From positions 215,450-279,449 of the forward strand of contig NZ_WNZW01000004.1 in assembly GCF_009725165.1 (NCBI RefSeq): a DNA stretch of 64,000 nucleotides, given 5' to 3'. A program made the position numbers and the translations under genes. The notes under the pieces were generated by a model. That model saw nothing but the letters and a program-made list of their open reading frames with translations. It was not told the origin of the DNA and made no database searches. The DNA comes from Paenibacillus woosongensis. GTDB lineage: Bacteria; Bacillota; Bacilli; Paenibacillales; Paenibacillaceae. Below, piece by piece: positions 47,918 through 57,695 of the stretch (the first letter of the stretch is position 1; every line of letters begins with the position of its first letter).

Positions 47918-49066
47918 TTGTTCTTCAAACTCAAAAAAATCGATTGGCTTATGGTGGCGATCCTGGTCTTATTCATGATTATGAGCACGATGCTCGTTCA
48001 TAGTGCAATAGCTCCATATGCGCCCGATTTCAAGAACTACGATTTAAAGACCTTAATGTTCTATGGCCTCGGCTTTGCCGTGGTATTCGGCATGTCGATC
48101 GTCGATTACCGCACGTTGCTTCGATATAGCTGGTATGTATATGGAACGGGCAGCTTGCTGCTCGTTCTTGTCTTCTTGTTTGCGCCGGAAATTAATGGCG
48201 CACGAAGCTGGTTTGAGCTTCCGGGAGGCCTATTGTTTCAACCGGCTGAGCTCGTCAAAATCATTTTGATTATGACTACGGCCTATTTGCTTGGGAAGCG
48301 GGAAGGCCGGCTGCTCAGCTTCCGGCGCGACGTTGTTCCGATTACGGCGGTAACCTTGCTGCCTTTCTTGCTGGTGCTGATTCAACCGGATTTGGGGAAT
48401 GCGATCATCTATCTGGTAGTACTTTGCGCCATGCTATGGATCGGCAACACGAAATACAGCCATGTGCTCGTTGGCCTGACGGCATTCGTGGCTTTCCTGA
48501 TCGTGTTCGTTACATTATTTAATGCTTATAACACGCAAATTCACGATTATCTGGCCGATAAGGGGAAACTGCACTGGTACCAGCGGATCAATACGTTTAT
48601 CAATCCGGATTTGGCCTCGAATGATGCCAAGCACCAGTCCAGCTATGCCAAAATTGCGATTGGTTCCGGCGGGCTGACGGGTGACGGTTTTTTACAGGGC
48701 GAGCTAAAAAATAAACGATTTGTTCCTTACCCGTATTCGGATTCGATATTCGTCGTTGTAGGCGAGGAATTCGGTTTCGTAGGTTCATCCTTACTGATGC
48801 TGCTCTACTTTTTGTTTATTTACAGGATGATTCAAATCGCGCTTCGCTGCATAGATAAGCGGGGAGCTTATATTATCGTGGGCATTGCGGCGATGTTTCT
48901 GTTCCAAATTTTCGAGAATGTAGGCATGATGATTGGCCTGATGCCGATTACAGGTATTACGCTGCCATTCATTAGCTATGGAGGAACATCGCTGCTGCTG
49001 AATATGCTGTGCATTGGACTGGTATTCAGCATTATGCTTCACCAGGAGAAATATGAGGTAGATTAG
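47918..49066 (+). CDS. rodA: RodA/FtsW family peptidoglycan glycosyltransferase
   Basis: The 382-residue SEDS protein has about ten membrane helices. Diagnostic blocks are INGARSWFELPGGLLFQPAE, IQPDLGNAI, GSGGLTGDGF and GLMPITGITLPFISYGGTS. In the mre-min context it is the elongasome-type RodA. The start is TTG 47918, six bases after the minD stop, with only a weak ribosome-binding site (GGAATGGG), so translation may be coupled to minD. Confidence 0.93.
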   Translation: MFFKLKKIDWLMVAILVLFMIMSTMLVHSAIAPYAPDFKNYDLKTLMFYGLGFAVVFGMSIVDYRTLLRYSWYVYGTGSLLLVLVFLFAPEINGARSWFELPGGLLFQPAELVKIILIMTTAYLLGKREGRLLSFRRDVVPITAVTLLPFLLVLIQPDLGNAIIYLVVLCAMLWIGNTKYSHVLVGLTAFVAFLIVFVTLFNAYNTQIHDYLADKGKLHWYQRINTFINPDLASNDAKHQSSYAKIAIGSGGLTGDGFLQGELKNKRFVPYPYSDSIFVVVGEEFGFVGSSLLMLLYFLFIYRMIQIALRCIDKRGAYIIVGIAAMFLFQIFENVGMMIGLMPITGITLPFISYGGTSLLLNMLCIGLVFSIMLHQEKYEVD

Positions 49067-49075
49067 AAATTGAGG

Positions 49076-49101
49076 CCGGCGCTGCAAGCGCCGGTTTTTT
49101 T
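49076..49101 (+). terminator. rodA terminator
   Basis: A perfect 7-bp stem CCGGCGC/GCGCCGG with loop TGCAA is followed by seven T residues. It probably ends the mre-min-rodA transcript. Confidence 0.88.
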
Positions 49102-49264
49102 GTGTTCCATAAATGCGTAATGGGCTTGCCTTCATCAGAGGAGCTTGTTCATATTCCGCTCAAACCGCTCATAAACTAAATACAACATGTTTGCCGGGTG
49201 CAGCCTGACATGTTGCACGTATTGGAAAGAAATCGCCTGATGCTATTCGGAGGGGATATGGACG

Positions 49265-50203
49265 ATGGACGTAAAATCGAATGTGAAGCGGCGGCGGGAA
49301 GAACGAATCAAGCAGCTTGTCTCGGGCGGACATCCTTATATGAAGGAAGTTAATCATGGATTGCAGGAGATGACGCGGCACTCTGCAGAGAGATACCCTG
49401 CAATACGGGACATGGATCATGCAGTGGACGGCGAACGCACGCAGGATATCCGCCAGAGTGCGAAAAATGCGTCGGACAAGGAGCAGGACCCGGAATGGAT
49501 GTGGAAGCATGGACAAGGCCGCTGGAATGATACCGGTTTGTTCGACCGGCAGGATTCAGTCATGCCGAAGGATGGAAAGGGACCTTCCTTCTGGGGCATG
49601 CTATTCATACGTCTCTGCATCAGCATGCTGCTCTTTGCCGGACTATGGGCCGTTAACCGGTATGAACCGCCTTGGGCGGGATCCATCCGCCTATTCGTGG
49701 CCCATTCCTTAACCTATGAAATGGACTTTGGGGCGGCTGAAGCATGGTATAAGCGTAACTTTGGCGGAGCTCCGACTTTCATACCGATCTTTCGGCAAAG
49801 CGAAGATAAAGGCGTTAAAGTTAACAATGCGAGCAGCTTCTCTACTCCGCTCGACGGTAGAATTGCCAGTGCATTTGCACTCAGTTTAAGGGGAATTAAC
49901 ATCGTACCCGCCAATGATTCGAGTACGGGCTTACAGGTTAAAAGCGTAGAAACAGGGAGGGTGCTGAGCGTCGGCAACGATGCCTTCACAGGCGAGACGG
50001 TTGTCGTTCAGCATGCAGGAGGTTACGTGTCTATTTACGGCAACCTGCTTCAATCCTTTGTAGAAAAAGGGGACTGGCTAGAGTCCGGGGATTTGGTCGG
50101 GAAGCTGGCAGCGTCATCCGAACAGAACGTCCCGACCCTTTATTTCGCATTGAAGAAAAATGATCGCTATATCGATCCTGCGGATGTGATTCCATTTGAT
50201 TAG
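49265..50203 (+). CDS. spoIVFA: Stage IV sporulation protein FA (SpoIVFA)
   Basis: The 312-residue protein anchors and inhibits the SpoIVFB protease in the outer forespore membrane. A charged cytoplasmic N-terminus (about 1-110) precedes one membrane helix (GMLFIRLCISMLLFAGLW) and an extracytoplasmic degenerate LytM/M23 domain (about 195-305, LDGRIASAF, GETVVVQHAGGYVSIYGNL). The zinc ligands expected of an active M23 peptidase are not all present, as usual for SpoIVFA. CGGAGGGGATATGGACG precedes the ATG. The stop lies inside the start of spoIVFB. Confidence 0.92.
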   Translation: MDVKSNVKRRREERIKQLVSGGHPYMKEVNHGLQEMTRHSAERYPAIRDMDHAVDGERTQDIRQSAKNASDKEQDPEWMWKHGQGRWNDTGLFDRQDSVMPKDGKGPSFWGMLFIRLCISMLLFAGLWAVNRYEPPWAGSIRLFVAHSLTYEMDFGAAEAWYKRNFGGAPTFIPIFRQSEDKGVKVNNASSFSTPLDGRIASAFALSLRGINIVPANDSSTGLQVKSVETGRVLSVGNDAFTGETVVVQHAGGYVSIYGNLLQSFVEKGDWLESGDLVGKLAASSEQNVPTLYFALKKNDRYIDPADVIPFD

Positions 50204-51053
50204 ATGGGGCGGCATTGCGATATCTTTTCACCCGTTGTTTGTCCTCGTCATGCTGGCATCTGTCATTACGGGCCATTTCCTGGAGCTGCTGACTTTGTTT
50301 GCGATCGTCTTCATTCACGAGTGGGGGCATGTGGCCGCTGCAAAATGGTTTGGCGTCCATGTTCTCTCTGTGCAGCTGCTGCCGTTTGGCGGCGTTGCGG
50401 TAATGGAGGATACGGCTTATTTGAATGCGGGGCGCGAGATGATAATTGCGCTAGCCGGCCCCTTGCAGAACGGGCTGCTGATTGGCTGCGCCTGGCTCCT
50501 GCATGCCGCCGGATTGTGGGACGGGCCTTACTATGACTATTTTGTACAGGGAAATGTGCTTATCGCATTATTCAACTTGCTTCCGGTTCTGCCGCTGGAC
50601 GGAGGGAAGATATTCCAGTCGCTCTGCAGTATTATTCTGCCGTACCATTTGGCGCTCGTCTGGTCGCTGCGCATCAGCTTGTTGTTCAGCCTCCTGCTTA
50701 TCGGTTATGCGCTGTATCCCCTGTTCTTACAGGGCGGAATGCTTCAGTTGAACCTGCTGCTAATAGGGCTGTTTCTGCTCTATTCCAATTATGTGGATTA
50801 CCGCAACATTCCCTATCGCTTCATGAGATTCCTGATGAACAGAGAGCGTTCGTTCTCGCGCCATTTGCTTCATGGCAGCCTGGCACAACCGATTGTAGCG
50901 GATAAAGTGCAACCTTTGGACCATATTTTGCGTCTTTTTAAAAGGGAAAAATACCATTTTATCTATGTGATGAACCGTCAGGGAAGGATCATTGCCGTTG
51001 TGCCGGAGCAACGGGTTATTTCCTCCTATTTTAAAGGCGGGCCTGCGGCATAG
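50196..51053 (+). CDS. spoIVFB: Stage IV sporulation protein FB, pro-sigma-K processing protease
   Basis: The 285-residue intramembrane zinc metalloprotease (S2P family) cleaves pro-sigma-K in the mother cell. The zinc motif HEWGH is at residues 41-45 and the third ligand Asp134 in LPLDGGK. About six membrane helices are followed by a C-terminal CBS-like domain (about 225-280, PIVADKVQPLDHILRLF). The start is TTG 50196, overlapping the spoIVFA stop by eight bases, which couples the two genes. Confidence 0.95.
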   Translation: MIRWGGIAISFHPLFVLVMLASVITGHFLELLTLFAIVFIHEWGHVAAAKWFGVHVLSVQLLPFGGVAVMEDTAYLNAGREMIIALAGPLQNGLLIGCAWLLHAAGLWDGPYYDYFVQGNVLIALFNLLPVLPLDGGKIFQSLCSIILPYHLALVWSLRISLLFSLLLIGYALYPLFLQGGMLQLNLLLIGLFLLYSNYVDYRNIPYRFMRFLMNRERSFSRHLLHGSLAQPIVADKVQPLDHILRLFKREKYHFIYVMNRQGRIIAVVPEQRVISSYFKGGPAA

Positions 51054-51116
51054 TATCCCGCCGTGGTATAATCACATCATATTCATTGCGTTGCAATGCA
51101 GACAGAGGGTGAGATC

Positions 51117-52310
51117 GTGAAACGGATGATTATTCACTGCAATTCCGGCTCTACCGAAATGGCGCTCCAGGAGGACGGCAGACTGGTGGAGTATGCCGTA
51201 GAGCGCTGTCAGGCCAAGGGGCTTGTCGGCAGTTTTTTTAAAGGGCGCGTAGTCAATGTGCTTCCCGGCATGCAGGCTGCCTTCGTGGATATCGGGCAGA
51301 AGAAGAATGCTTTTCTATATATCGATGACGTGCTTCATCCACATTTGGAAAGACAACCGAAAGTTAAACCGCCGATTTCCGAGCTGCTTCAGCCTGGCCA
51401 GGATATTATCGTGCAGGTTGTAAAGGACGCCATCGGCAACAAAGGACCGAGAGTTACGACGCATTATTCGCTTCCCGGCCGCTGGCTCGTATACATGCCT
51501 TCAGCCGCATATGTTGCGGTCTCCAAGAAGATTTTTGACGAAGATAAGAGACATCGGCTTAAAGCGATCGGCGACGAGCTTCGGGAGGAGGAGGAAGGGC
51601 TTATTCTCCGCACCGTGGCCGAGCTTGAGGAGCTGGAAGCCATCGCCATGGACCTGTCCCTGCTACGCAAACAGTGGTCAGGGATATTGGAGAAGAGCAA
51701 GACGCATATCGCGCCCGCTCTTCTGCATCAGGAACTTAGCATGGTTCAGCGGCTGATGAGGGATGTGTACAGTCCCGAGACGGATGAGATCATTATGGAC
51801 TGCCCAAAGCGGGCCGCTGAAGTGGCCGCATTCCTGGAGATGATGATTCCCGGTCATGAGCAGGCCATCAAAATTTACGATAAGGAAGTTCCTCTATTTG
51901 AGTTTTATGGCGTGCAGAGCCAGCTGGATAAGGATTTCCAGCGGAAGCTGTGGCTGCCTGGCGGGGGATACTTGGTGTGGGATCAGACGGAGGCGCTGAC
52001 TGTCATTGACGTCAACACAGGGAAATACATCGGCGGAAACTCGCTGGAGGAAACGGTGTTCCAGACCAATCTCGAGGCGGCAGACGAAATGGCCAGGCTG
52101 ATTCGCCTCAGGGATACTGGGGGCATTATCATCATCGATTTCATCGATATGGATCGCGAGGAGCACAGGGATGCCGTGTTGGACAAGCTTCACAGCTGCA
52201 TGCAGGGCGATCGGACCCAACATCATATCCTTGGCTGGACACGACTTGGATTGCTTGAAATGACGAGAAAGCGAATACGGGAGGAGACAGCTGCTTCGGG
52301 CATGGATTAA
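51117..52310 (+). CDS. rng: Ribonuclease E/G family protein lacking the Zn-link
   Basis: The 397-residue protein has the S1 RNA-binding domain (about 30-115, FKGRVVNVLPGMQAAFVDIG) and the DNase-I-like catalytic domain with metal-binding aspartates in TVIDVNTGKY and IIIDFIDMDR. It ends in LLEMTRKRIREE, exactly before the place where E. coli RNase G has its CPxCxG Zn-link and C-terminal domain. The start is GTG 51117 behind AGAGGGTGAGATC. An upstream in-frame ATG (51096) lacks a ribosome-binding site. It stands between spoIVFB and rplU, a frequent place for this gene in Bacillota. Confidence 0.88.
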   Translation: MKRMIIHCNSGSTEMALQEDGRLVEYAVERCQAKGLVGSFFKGRVVNVLPGMQAAFVDIGQKKNAFLYIDDVLHPHLERQPKVKPPISELLQPGQDIIVQVVKDAIGNKGPRVTTHYSLPGRWLVYMPSAAYVAVSKKIFDEDKRHRLKAIGDELREEEEGLILRTVAELEELEAIAMDLSLLRKQWSGILEKSKTHIAPALLHQELSMVQRLMRDVYSPETDEIIMDCPKRAAEVAAFLEMMIPGHEQAIKIYDKEVPLFEFYGVQSQLDKDFQRKLWLPGGGYLVWDQTEALTVIDVNTGKYIGGNSLEETVFQTNLEAADEMARLIRLRDTGGIIIIDFIDMDREEHRDAVLDKLHSCMQGDRTQHHILGWTRLGLLEMTRKRIREETAASGMD

Positions 52311-52324
52311 ATTTGCGGAAGCGA

Positions 52325-52353
52325 TTGATTTTGACCTTTCTCCGTGATATTAT
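52325..52353 (+). promoter_or_regulatory. Promoter of the L21 ribosomal operon
   Basis: TTGATT (52325-52330) and TATTAT (52348-52353) are 17 bp apart, just upstream of the L21 leader. A TTGACC at 52331 has poor spacing. Confidence 0.5.
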
Positions 52354-52359
52354 AGTTAA

Positions 52360-52479
52360 GTATGTGTCATGAGTGTAGCTTGTGCACATGCTGTAACCGC
52401 TCCGATCAGGTCAACAAGATCGCCGCTAACGCGGCGCACCTGAATTAGGCGAGTCTGAGACATGAGGAGGTGCAAGCAA
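52360..52479 (+). promoter_or_regulatory. L21 leader (structured 5' UTR of rplU)
   Basis: The 120-nt leader contains a perfect GCCGC/GCGGC hairpin with loop TAAC (52422-52435) inside an outer CAGGT/ACCTG stem (52407-52442), plus upstream pairing around GTAGCTTGTGCACATGCTG. Bacillota carry a conserved L21 leader motif at this place, thought to allow autoregulation by L21. Assignment is by position and general shape. Confidence 0.6.
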
Positions 52480-52791
52480 ATGTACGCAATTATCGAAACT
52501 GGCGGTAAACAATACCGTGTTCAAGAGGGCGATGTTCTTTACATCGAGAAATTGAACGCAGAGGACGGCGCAAGCGTGACGTTCGACCGTGTATTGGCTG
52601 TATCCAAAGGCGACGGTTTGGTAGCGGGAACTCCTGTAGTAGCCGGTGCTAGTGTAACAGCGAAAGTTGAGAAACACGGCAAAGGCCGCAAGGTTGTCGT
52701 TTATAAATACAAACCGAAGAAGAACTACCACAAGAAACAAGGTCATCGTCAACCATACACGAAAGTGACCATCGAGAAAATCCAAGCGTAA
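52480..52791 (+). CDS. rplU: 50S ribosomal protein L21
   Basis: The 103-residue protein starts with the family signature [18 protein letters not shown] and ends with the basic GHRQPYTKV stretch that contacts 23S rRNA. ATG 52480 has a perfect GAGGAGG upstream. A frame extension to 52462 is not supported. First gene of the rplU-prp-rpmA operon. Confidence 0.98.
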   Translation: MYAIIETGGKQYRVQEGDVLYIEKLNAEDGASVTFDRVLAVSKGDGLVAGTPVVAGASVTAKVEKHGKGRKVVVYKYKPKKNYHKKQGHRQPYTKVTIEKIQA

Positions 52792-52805
52792 GAAGGTGAC
52801 GTACC

Positions 52806-53138
52806 TTGATTAGCGTCTCCATATTGCGTCGTAAGGATAACGAAATACATGGTTTCAAAGTAGAAGGTCATGCCCATTATGCCGAGCCAGGCCAAGACAT
52901 TGTGTGCGCCGGGGTATCCGCCGTTACCGTTGGAACAGTGAATTCCATCGAAACGCTGACCGGAGTCGTCATGGATTCCAAGATGAAGAACGGGTTCTTA
53001 AACGCGAGTCTTCCTCATGTGGAGCAGCCGAAAGCTCTGGAGCAGGCACAGCTTCTCCTTGCTTCTATGGTCGTTATGCTGCAAAGTATCGAAATGTCAT
53101 ACGGTGAGTATATTCAGATACAAGATATCATTATTTAA
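52806..53138 (+). CDS. prp: Ribosomal-processing cysteine protease Prp (YsxB)
   Basis: The 110-residue protease removes the N-terminal extension of L27. The catalytic dyad is visible as His22 and Cys34 in [19 protein letters not shown], the same positions known for S. aureus Prp. The start is TTG 52806 behind AAGAAGGTGACG. It lies between rplU and rpmA as in all Bacillota with this system, and its substrate site is present in the next gene. Confidence 0.96.
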   Translation: MISVSILRRKDNEIHGFKVEGHAHYAEPGQDIVCAGVSAVTVGTVNSIETLTGVVMDSKMKNGFLNASLPHVEQPKALEQAQLLLASMVVMLQSIEMSYGEYIQIQDIII

Positions 53139-53156
53139 AGAAGGAGGTAGACTATA

Positions 53157-53468
53157 ATGTTGAAATTGGATCTCCAGTTATTCGCATCCAAGAAGGGTGT
53201 AGGTTCCACAAAGAACGGTCGTGACAGTATTGCTAAACGCCTTGGCGTAAAACGTGCTGATGGCCAAACTGTAACAGGCGGAAGCATTCTTGTTCGCCAA
53301 CGCGGAACGAAGATTCATCCGGGTACCAACGTGGGAATCGGTAAAGACGACACGCTGTTTGCAAAAGTCGACGGCGTTGTTAAATTCGAACGTTGGGGAC
53401 GCGATCGCAAGAAAGTGAGCGTCTACCCTGTGGAAGTTGCTCCTGTAGCGGCAGCAGTTGAAGCTTAA
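53157..53468 (+). CDS. rpmA: 50S ribosomal protein L27 with Prp-cleavable extension
   Basis: The 103-residue precursor begins [14 protein letters not shown], where the nine residues before SKKG match the Prp recognition sequence seen in S. aureus L27. Cleavage exposes the Ser/Lys terminus that reaches the peptidyl transferase centre. The core signature [17 protein letters not shown] follows. GAAGGAGGTAG precedes the ATG. An Ala/Val-rich tail ends the protein. Confidence 0.98.
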   Translation: MLKLDLQLFASKKGVGSTKNGRDSIAKRLGVKRADGQTVTGGSILVRQRGTKIHPGTNVGIGKDDTLFAKVDGVVKFERWGRDRKKVSVYPVEVAPVAAAVEA

Positions 53469-53480
53469 TAGCTTGCTTAT

Positions 53481-53512
53481 AAGCCCTCGGCACTCGTGCC
53501 GAGGGCTTTTTT
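53481..53512 (+). terminator. rpmA terminator
   Basis: A perfect 12-bp stem AAGCCCTCGGCA/TGCCGAGGGCTT with loop CTCG is followed by TTTT. Confidence 0.92.
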
Positions 53513-53633
53513 GAGATTACTTGCTTCACTATACTTTTTTAAGTCAATGTGGGGACAAGGATTGTGATATACTGGGTAAAGATGTTAAAAATAAAAAGGT
53601 CATGTACCCAATTGAAGAGGAACGGGGAAATTC

Positions 53634-54398
53634 ATGAAACATCGGTTCACAGTGCCGGTCATTGCCGGAACGCTAACGCTTGCTTTGTTGGTGATATTGT
53701 ACTTCGTTGAATCGACAGTATGGTATGTTGTGTTGTGCGTAGGTTTGCTGGCGGTGTTGTGGGGTTATATCAAATATGTGAAGGATCGGGCGACGAATGA
53801 AAGGAAGCAGCTGCTGGAATCGGTGCAAAGAACCGCGGCTGCCACACTTGGTCACCACCGGCATGATTGGATGAACGACCTGCAAATTTTGTACGGATAC
53901 ATTCAACTGGGCAAGATTGATAAACTGGCCAGCTGTGTGGACAGAATAAAGGAAAGGATGGCCGTAGAGAGCAAAATATCCCGCTTGGGCATCCCTTCGC
54001 TGGTTTTTTATTTGCAATCTTTTCGTGAAGTGAACAGTTCGGTTCAACTCGAGGTCAGCATTGAAGACGACCTGGAGTTAGGCAAGCTGCTCACTGCCGA
54101 GGATGCGGAGGAGTTAACGGAGGCCATCATTGACACGATCCGGGCCTTCCAATTTGCCGGCCGTTCCTCTTGGGGAGAAATGCTGCAGCTTAAAATGTCG
54201 ATTGGCCTTGAACATAACGAGTTGTCGGTCAGTTTCGTTCAGAAGGAAAGCTCAGGAAATAAGGAAATCCTCTTTCAGCGGTTATCTGAAGTCTTGGACG
54301 GAAAACAAATTCGTGCAGAGCACGGAGATTCCGGGCAGGCTTCGGTACGGCTAAGGATGCTGTGCGGAAATTTAAAAGAGGTGAACGCATGTTTATAG
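53634..54398 (+). CDS. spo0B: Sporulation phosphotransferase Spo0B with N-terminal membrane anchor
   Basis: The 254-residue protein passes phosphate from Spo0F to Spo0A in the sporulation phosphorelay. The phospho-accepting histidine is His77 in [12 protein letters not shown], matching RHDWMN of B. subtilis Spo0B. A degenerate ATPase-like C-terminal domain follows. Unlike the 192-residue cytosolic B. subtilis protein it begins with two hydrophobic helices (about residues 7-23 and 29-45). GAGGAACGGGGAAATTC precedes the ATG. It overlaps obg by ten bases, the conserved spo0B-obg pairing. Confidence 0.9.
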   Translation: MKHRFTVPVIAGTLTLALLVILYFVESTVWYVVLCVGLLAVLWGYIKYVKDRATNERKQLLESVQRTAAATLGHHRHDWMNDLQILYGYIQLGKIDKLASCVDRIKERMAVESKISRLGIPSLVFYLQSFREVNSSVQLEVSIEDDLELGKLLTAEDAEELTEAIIDTIRAFQFAGRSSWGEMLQLKMSIGLEHNELSVSFVQKESSGNKEILFQRLSEVLDGKQIRAEHGDSGQASVRLRMLCGNLKEVNACL

Positions 54399-55699
54399 AT
54401 AAAGCGAAAGTGTATGTAAAAGGCGGCGACGGCGGCGACGGTATCGTTGCCTTCCGCCGGGAGAAATATGTTCCGGAAGGCGGTCCTGCGGGCGGCGACG
54501 GCGGCAAGGGCGGCGACGTCATATTCCGTGTAGACGAAGGTCTGCGCACGCTTATGGATTTCCGCTATCAGCGGCATTTTAAGGCGGATCGCGGCGTCAA
54601 GGGGCGAAACAAAAGCCAGCACGGGGCAAATGCCGAAAATATGATCGTTCGGATTCCGCCGGGAACGGTCATTATCGATGACGACACCCAGGAGGTGCTC
54701 GCCGATTTAACCCGGCACGGGCAACAAATCGTAGTCGCGAGAGGGGGCCGCGGAGGCCGGGGCAATACCCGCTTTGCAACGCCGAGCAACCCGGCTCCAG
54801 AGCTTGCAGAGCATGGAGAGGAAGGCGAGGAGCGCTGGATTGTGCTGGAGCTTAAGGTGATGGCCGACGTGGGGCTGGTCGGATTTCCAAGCGTAGGCAA
54901 GTCCACGCTGTTATCCGTTGTATCTGCGGCTCAGCCGAAAATTGGTGCTTATCATTTTACGACCATAACGCCGAATCTCGGGGTGGTGGACGTCGACGAA
55001 GGGCGCAGCTTCGTAATGGCCGACCTCCCGGGCCTTATCGAAGGGGCGCATGAGGGCGTGGGTCTAGGTCATGAATTTCTTCGCCATGTGGAGCGGACGC
55101 GCGTTATTATCCATGTTGTCGATATGGCCGGATCGGAAGGCCGCGATCCGTTCGACGACTGGCTGAAGATCAACGAAGAGCTTAAGCTGTATAACGCCCA
55201 GCTCGAGAATCGTCCGCAGATCGTAGCCGCAAACAAGATGGATATGCCGGAGGCGGCGGAACATTTGGAGAAATTCCGCAAACAGGTAAGCGAGATTCGC
55301 TCTGATCTTGAAATCATGCCGATATCCTCCCTGACCCGTCAGGGGATCAAGGAACTGATTTACAGAACGGCTGATTTGCTTGATCAAATCCCGGAGGAGC
55401 CAGCGCTGGAGGAAGTTACCGAATTAAGCGAACGGAAAATTTATAAGCTGGAGAAGGAAGAGGAGCAGGACTTCGTGATTCGCCGCGAGAACGAGGATTT
55501 TGTCGTCGAGAGCGCGAAGATCGAAAGAATGATGAAGCGGATGCAATTGAATACGCATGACGCCATTCTCAAGCTTGCGCGTACCATGCGGCATATGGGC
55601 GTGGACGACGAATTACGGAGACGCGGCGCCAAGGACGGAACAATTGTCCGCATCGGCGATTTTGAATTCGAATTTGTTGAGGGAAGCAGCTACTATTAA
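54389..55699 (+). CDS. obg: GTPase Obg
   Basis: The 436-residue GTPase acts in 50S ribosome assembly and stress signalling and is needed for sporulation onset. The glycine-rich Obg fold (about 1-158, [23 protein letters not shown]) is followed by the G domain with [18 protein letters not shown] and NKMD, and a C-terminal OCT domain. ATG 54389 ([10 protein letters not shown]) has AGAGGTGAACGC upstream. A frame extension to 54362 is rejected. Confidence 0.97.
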   Translation: MFIDKAKVYVKGGDGGDGIVAFRREKYVPEGGPAGGDGGKGGDVIFRVDEGLRTLMDFRYQRHFKADRGVKGRNKSQHGANAENMIVRIPPGTVIIDDDTQEVLADLTRHGQQIVVARGGRGGRGNTRFATPSNPAPELAEHGEEGEERWIVLELKVMADVGLVGFPSVGKSTLLSVVSAAQPKIGAYHFTTITPNLGVVDVDEGRSFVMADLPGLIEGAHEGVGLGHEFLRHVERTRVIIHVVDMAGSEGRDPFDDWLKINEELKLYNAQLENRPQIVAANKMDMPEAAEHLEKFRKQVSEIRSDLEIMPISSLTRQGIKELIYRTADLLDQIPEEPALEEVTELSERKIYKLEKEEEQDFVIRRENEDFVVESAKIERMMKRMQLNTHDAILKLARTMRHMGVDDELRRRGAKDGTIVRIGDFEFEFVEGSSYY

Positions 55700-55710
55700 A
55701 GTCTTTATGG

Positions 55711-55736
55711 AGAGCACCTGTAAAGGGTGCTCTTTG
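55711..55736 (+). terminator. Terminator after obg
   Basis: An 8-bp stem AGAGCACC/GGTGCTCT with a short T-rich tail (TTTGCT). Confidence 0.6.
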
Positions 55737-55867
55737 CTGTATATCGGCTAAAACCGGGTTCAGGAGAAATTCGCGAAAATCTGTGCGGAAAATAGGTTGC
55801 CTCCAGACTTTTTTTTCGTTATAATGTCCACTATACGAAAACAATAGTCTTTAAGGGGAGGACGTTT

Positions 55868-56305
55868 GTGAAGGAGCGTTATTACTTGGTCCGTGAAGAT
55901 ATTTTGCCGGAAGCAGTGATCAAGACGCTTCAGGTGAAGCAGCTGCTTGCTGCCGGGGACGTTAAAACCGTGCATGAAGCGACGCTCCAGGTCGGGCTTA
56001 GCCGCAGTGCTTTTTATAAGTATAAGGACGGCATTCATCCGTTGAACCAGATGGAGCGGGAAGAAATCGTCACGATATCGTTCGATCTGGAACATCGCTC
56101 CGGCATCTTATCCCAAGTACTTTCCTTGCTTGCCGGATCGGGAGGGAACGTGCTTACGATCAATCAGAGCATTCCTTTACAAGGAAGAGCAAATGTGGTC
56201 ATCTCCGTGGAAACTTCGCGGCTGACGGAGGAACTGGATAAGATGATCAAGGCATTGCAAGAAATCTCCGGCGTAAAGAAAATTCAAATCGTCGGTCAAG
56301 GATAG
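55868..56305 (+). CDS. pheB: ACT domain-containing protein PheB
   Basis: The 145-residue protein has an N-terminal helix-turn-helix-like stretch (VHEATLQVGLSRSAFYKYKDGI) and a C-terminal ACT domain (about 68-143, FDLEHRSGILSQVLSLLAG). It is the UPF0735 family protein that follows obg in Bacillus. Despite the name, its link to phenylalanine synthesis is unproven, and a regulatory role with amino-acid binding is likely. The start is GTG 55868 behind AAGGGGAGGACG. Confidence 0.92.
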   Translation: MKERYYLVREDILPEAVIKTLQVKQLLAAGDVKTVHEATLQVGLSRSAFYKYKDGIHPLNQMEREEIVTISFDLEHRSGILSQVLSLLAGSGGNVLTINQSIPLQGRANVVISVETSRLTEELDKMIKALQEISGVKKIQIVGQG

Positions 56306-56364
56306 GTATCTCCCGCAACACAATTCGATAAACAACCCGCATAGGGAACAGGAGGGGACTTATA

Positions 56365-57651
56365 TTGAAACCCGTTAAGGTAGGATTACTGGGGCTTGGC
56401 ACTGTAGGAACCGGCGTTGTACGCATCGTCGAAGGACATCAGGAGGATTTGAGCAGTCAAGTCGGATCTCCGATCATCATCGAGAAGGTAGCCGTTAAAA
56501 ATCTGGAGAAGGCCAGAAGCATTGAAATCGAGCAAAGCAAGCTTACGGAGGATCCCTGGGAGGTGATCCGCGATCCGGAAATCGATGTCATTGTCGAGGT
56601 GATGGGCGGTGTGGAGGCTGCCAAGGAATATATCCTCGAAGCGCTGGATCGGGGAAAACATATTGTAACGGCAAACAAGGATCTTATGGCTCTCTATGGT
56701 TCGGAGATCATGGCCAAGGCGTTGGAGAAGCAATGTGATGTATTCTATGAAGCAAGTGTGGCTGGGGGGATTCCGATTATTCGGACGCTGATCGAGGGCT
56801 TCTCTTCGGATCGCATCGTTAAGATTATGGGGATTGTTAATGGGACGACAAACTATATTCTGAGCAAGATGAGCCAAGAAGATGCATCCTACGAGGATGT
56901 CCTCAAGGAAGCACAGGAGCTTGGCTATGCCGAGGCTGACCCGACTTCAGACGTGGAAGGCCTGGATGCGGCCCGCAAGATGGTCATCTTGGGAACGCTT
57001 GGCTTCAGAACGAACGTGGAGCTGAGCGATGTCGATGTCCGGGGGATTTCGAGCGTGTCCAAGGAGGATATCGCTTATGCGAAGAAGCTGGGCTATGAGA
57101 TGAAGCTGCTCGGCATCGCCGATCGCCAGGACGACGAATTTAGTGTTAGCGTCCAGCCAACAATGGTCAAGAAAAGCCATCCGATCGCTGCGGTAAACGG
57201 CGTATTCAACGCTGTTTATGTCCATGGCGAAGCGGTTGGCGAGACGATGTTCTATGGCGCTGGAGCCGGGGAAATGCCGACGGCCACTTCGGTAGTTGCT
57301 GATTTGGTTGCGGTAGTGAAGAATCTGAAGCTCGGAGTCAACGGCCTGAAAGCAATGGTTCCTTATAAAGCGAAGAAGCTGAAGAGCGACGAGCAAATCG
57401 CCTACAAGAACTTCCTGCTGCTTGAAGTAGACGACAAAGCTGGCGTGCTGGCCCAAATTACTCAAGTGTTCGGGGAATATGATGTCAGTCTGGAATCGGT
57501 GGTGCAATCGCCAAATGAGCATACGCCGGATGCTGAAATCATTATCGTTACTCATCATGCCTCGAAGGCGAACATGGATAAAGTGCTGAAGCATTTCGAG
57601 ACACTGAAGGTTATTCGCCGCGTTAAGAGCGTGTATCGCGTAGAAGGTTAA
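56365..57651 (+). CDS. hom: Homoserine dehydrogenase
   Basis: The 428-residue product makes homoserine from aspartate semialdehyde, the branch point to threonine and methionine. The NAD(P) motif is [14 protein letters not shown] (about 8-21). Catalytic blocks include [24 protein letters not shown] and [19 protein letters not shown]-terminal ACT domain (about 348-425) suggests feedback control by threonine. The start is TTG 56365 behind CAGGAGGGG. It opens the hom-thrC-thrB set. Confidence 0.97.
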   Translation: MKPVKVGLLGLGTVGTGVVRIVEGHQEDLSSQVGSPIIIEKVAVKNLEKARSIEIEQSKLTEDPWEVIRDPEIDVIVEVMGGVEAAKEYILEALDRGKHIVTANKDLMALYGSEIMAKALEKQCDVFYEASVAGGIPIIRTLIEGFSSDRIVKIMGIVNGTTNYILSKMSQEDASYEDVLKEAQELGYAEADPTSDVEGLDAARKMVILGTLGFRTNVELSDVDVRGISSVSKEDIAYAKKLGYEMKLLGIADRQDDEFSVSVQPTMVKKSHPIAAVNGVFNAVYVHGEAVGETMFYGAGAGEMPTATSVVADLVAVVKNLKLGVNGLKAMVPYKAKKLKSDEQIAYKNFLLLEVDDKAGVLAQITQVFGEYDVSLESVVQSPNEHTPDAEIIIVTHHASKANMDKVLKHFETLKVIRRVKSVYRVEG

Positions 57652-57695
57652 AGATCTTCTCGTTTATTCCTAATAATAAAAGGGGTTTTTATTTC

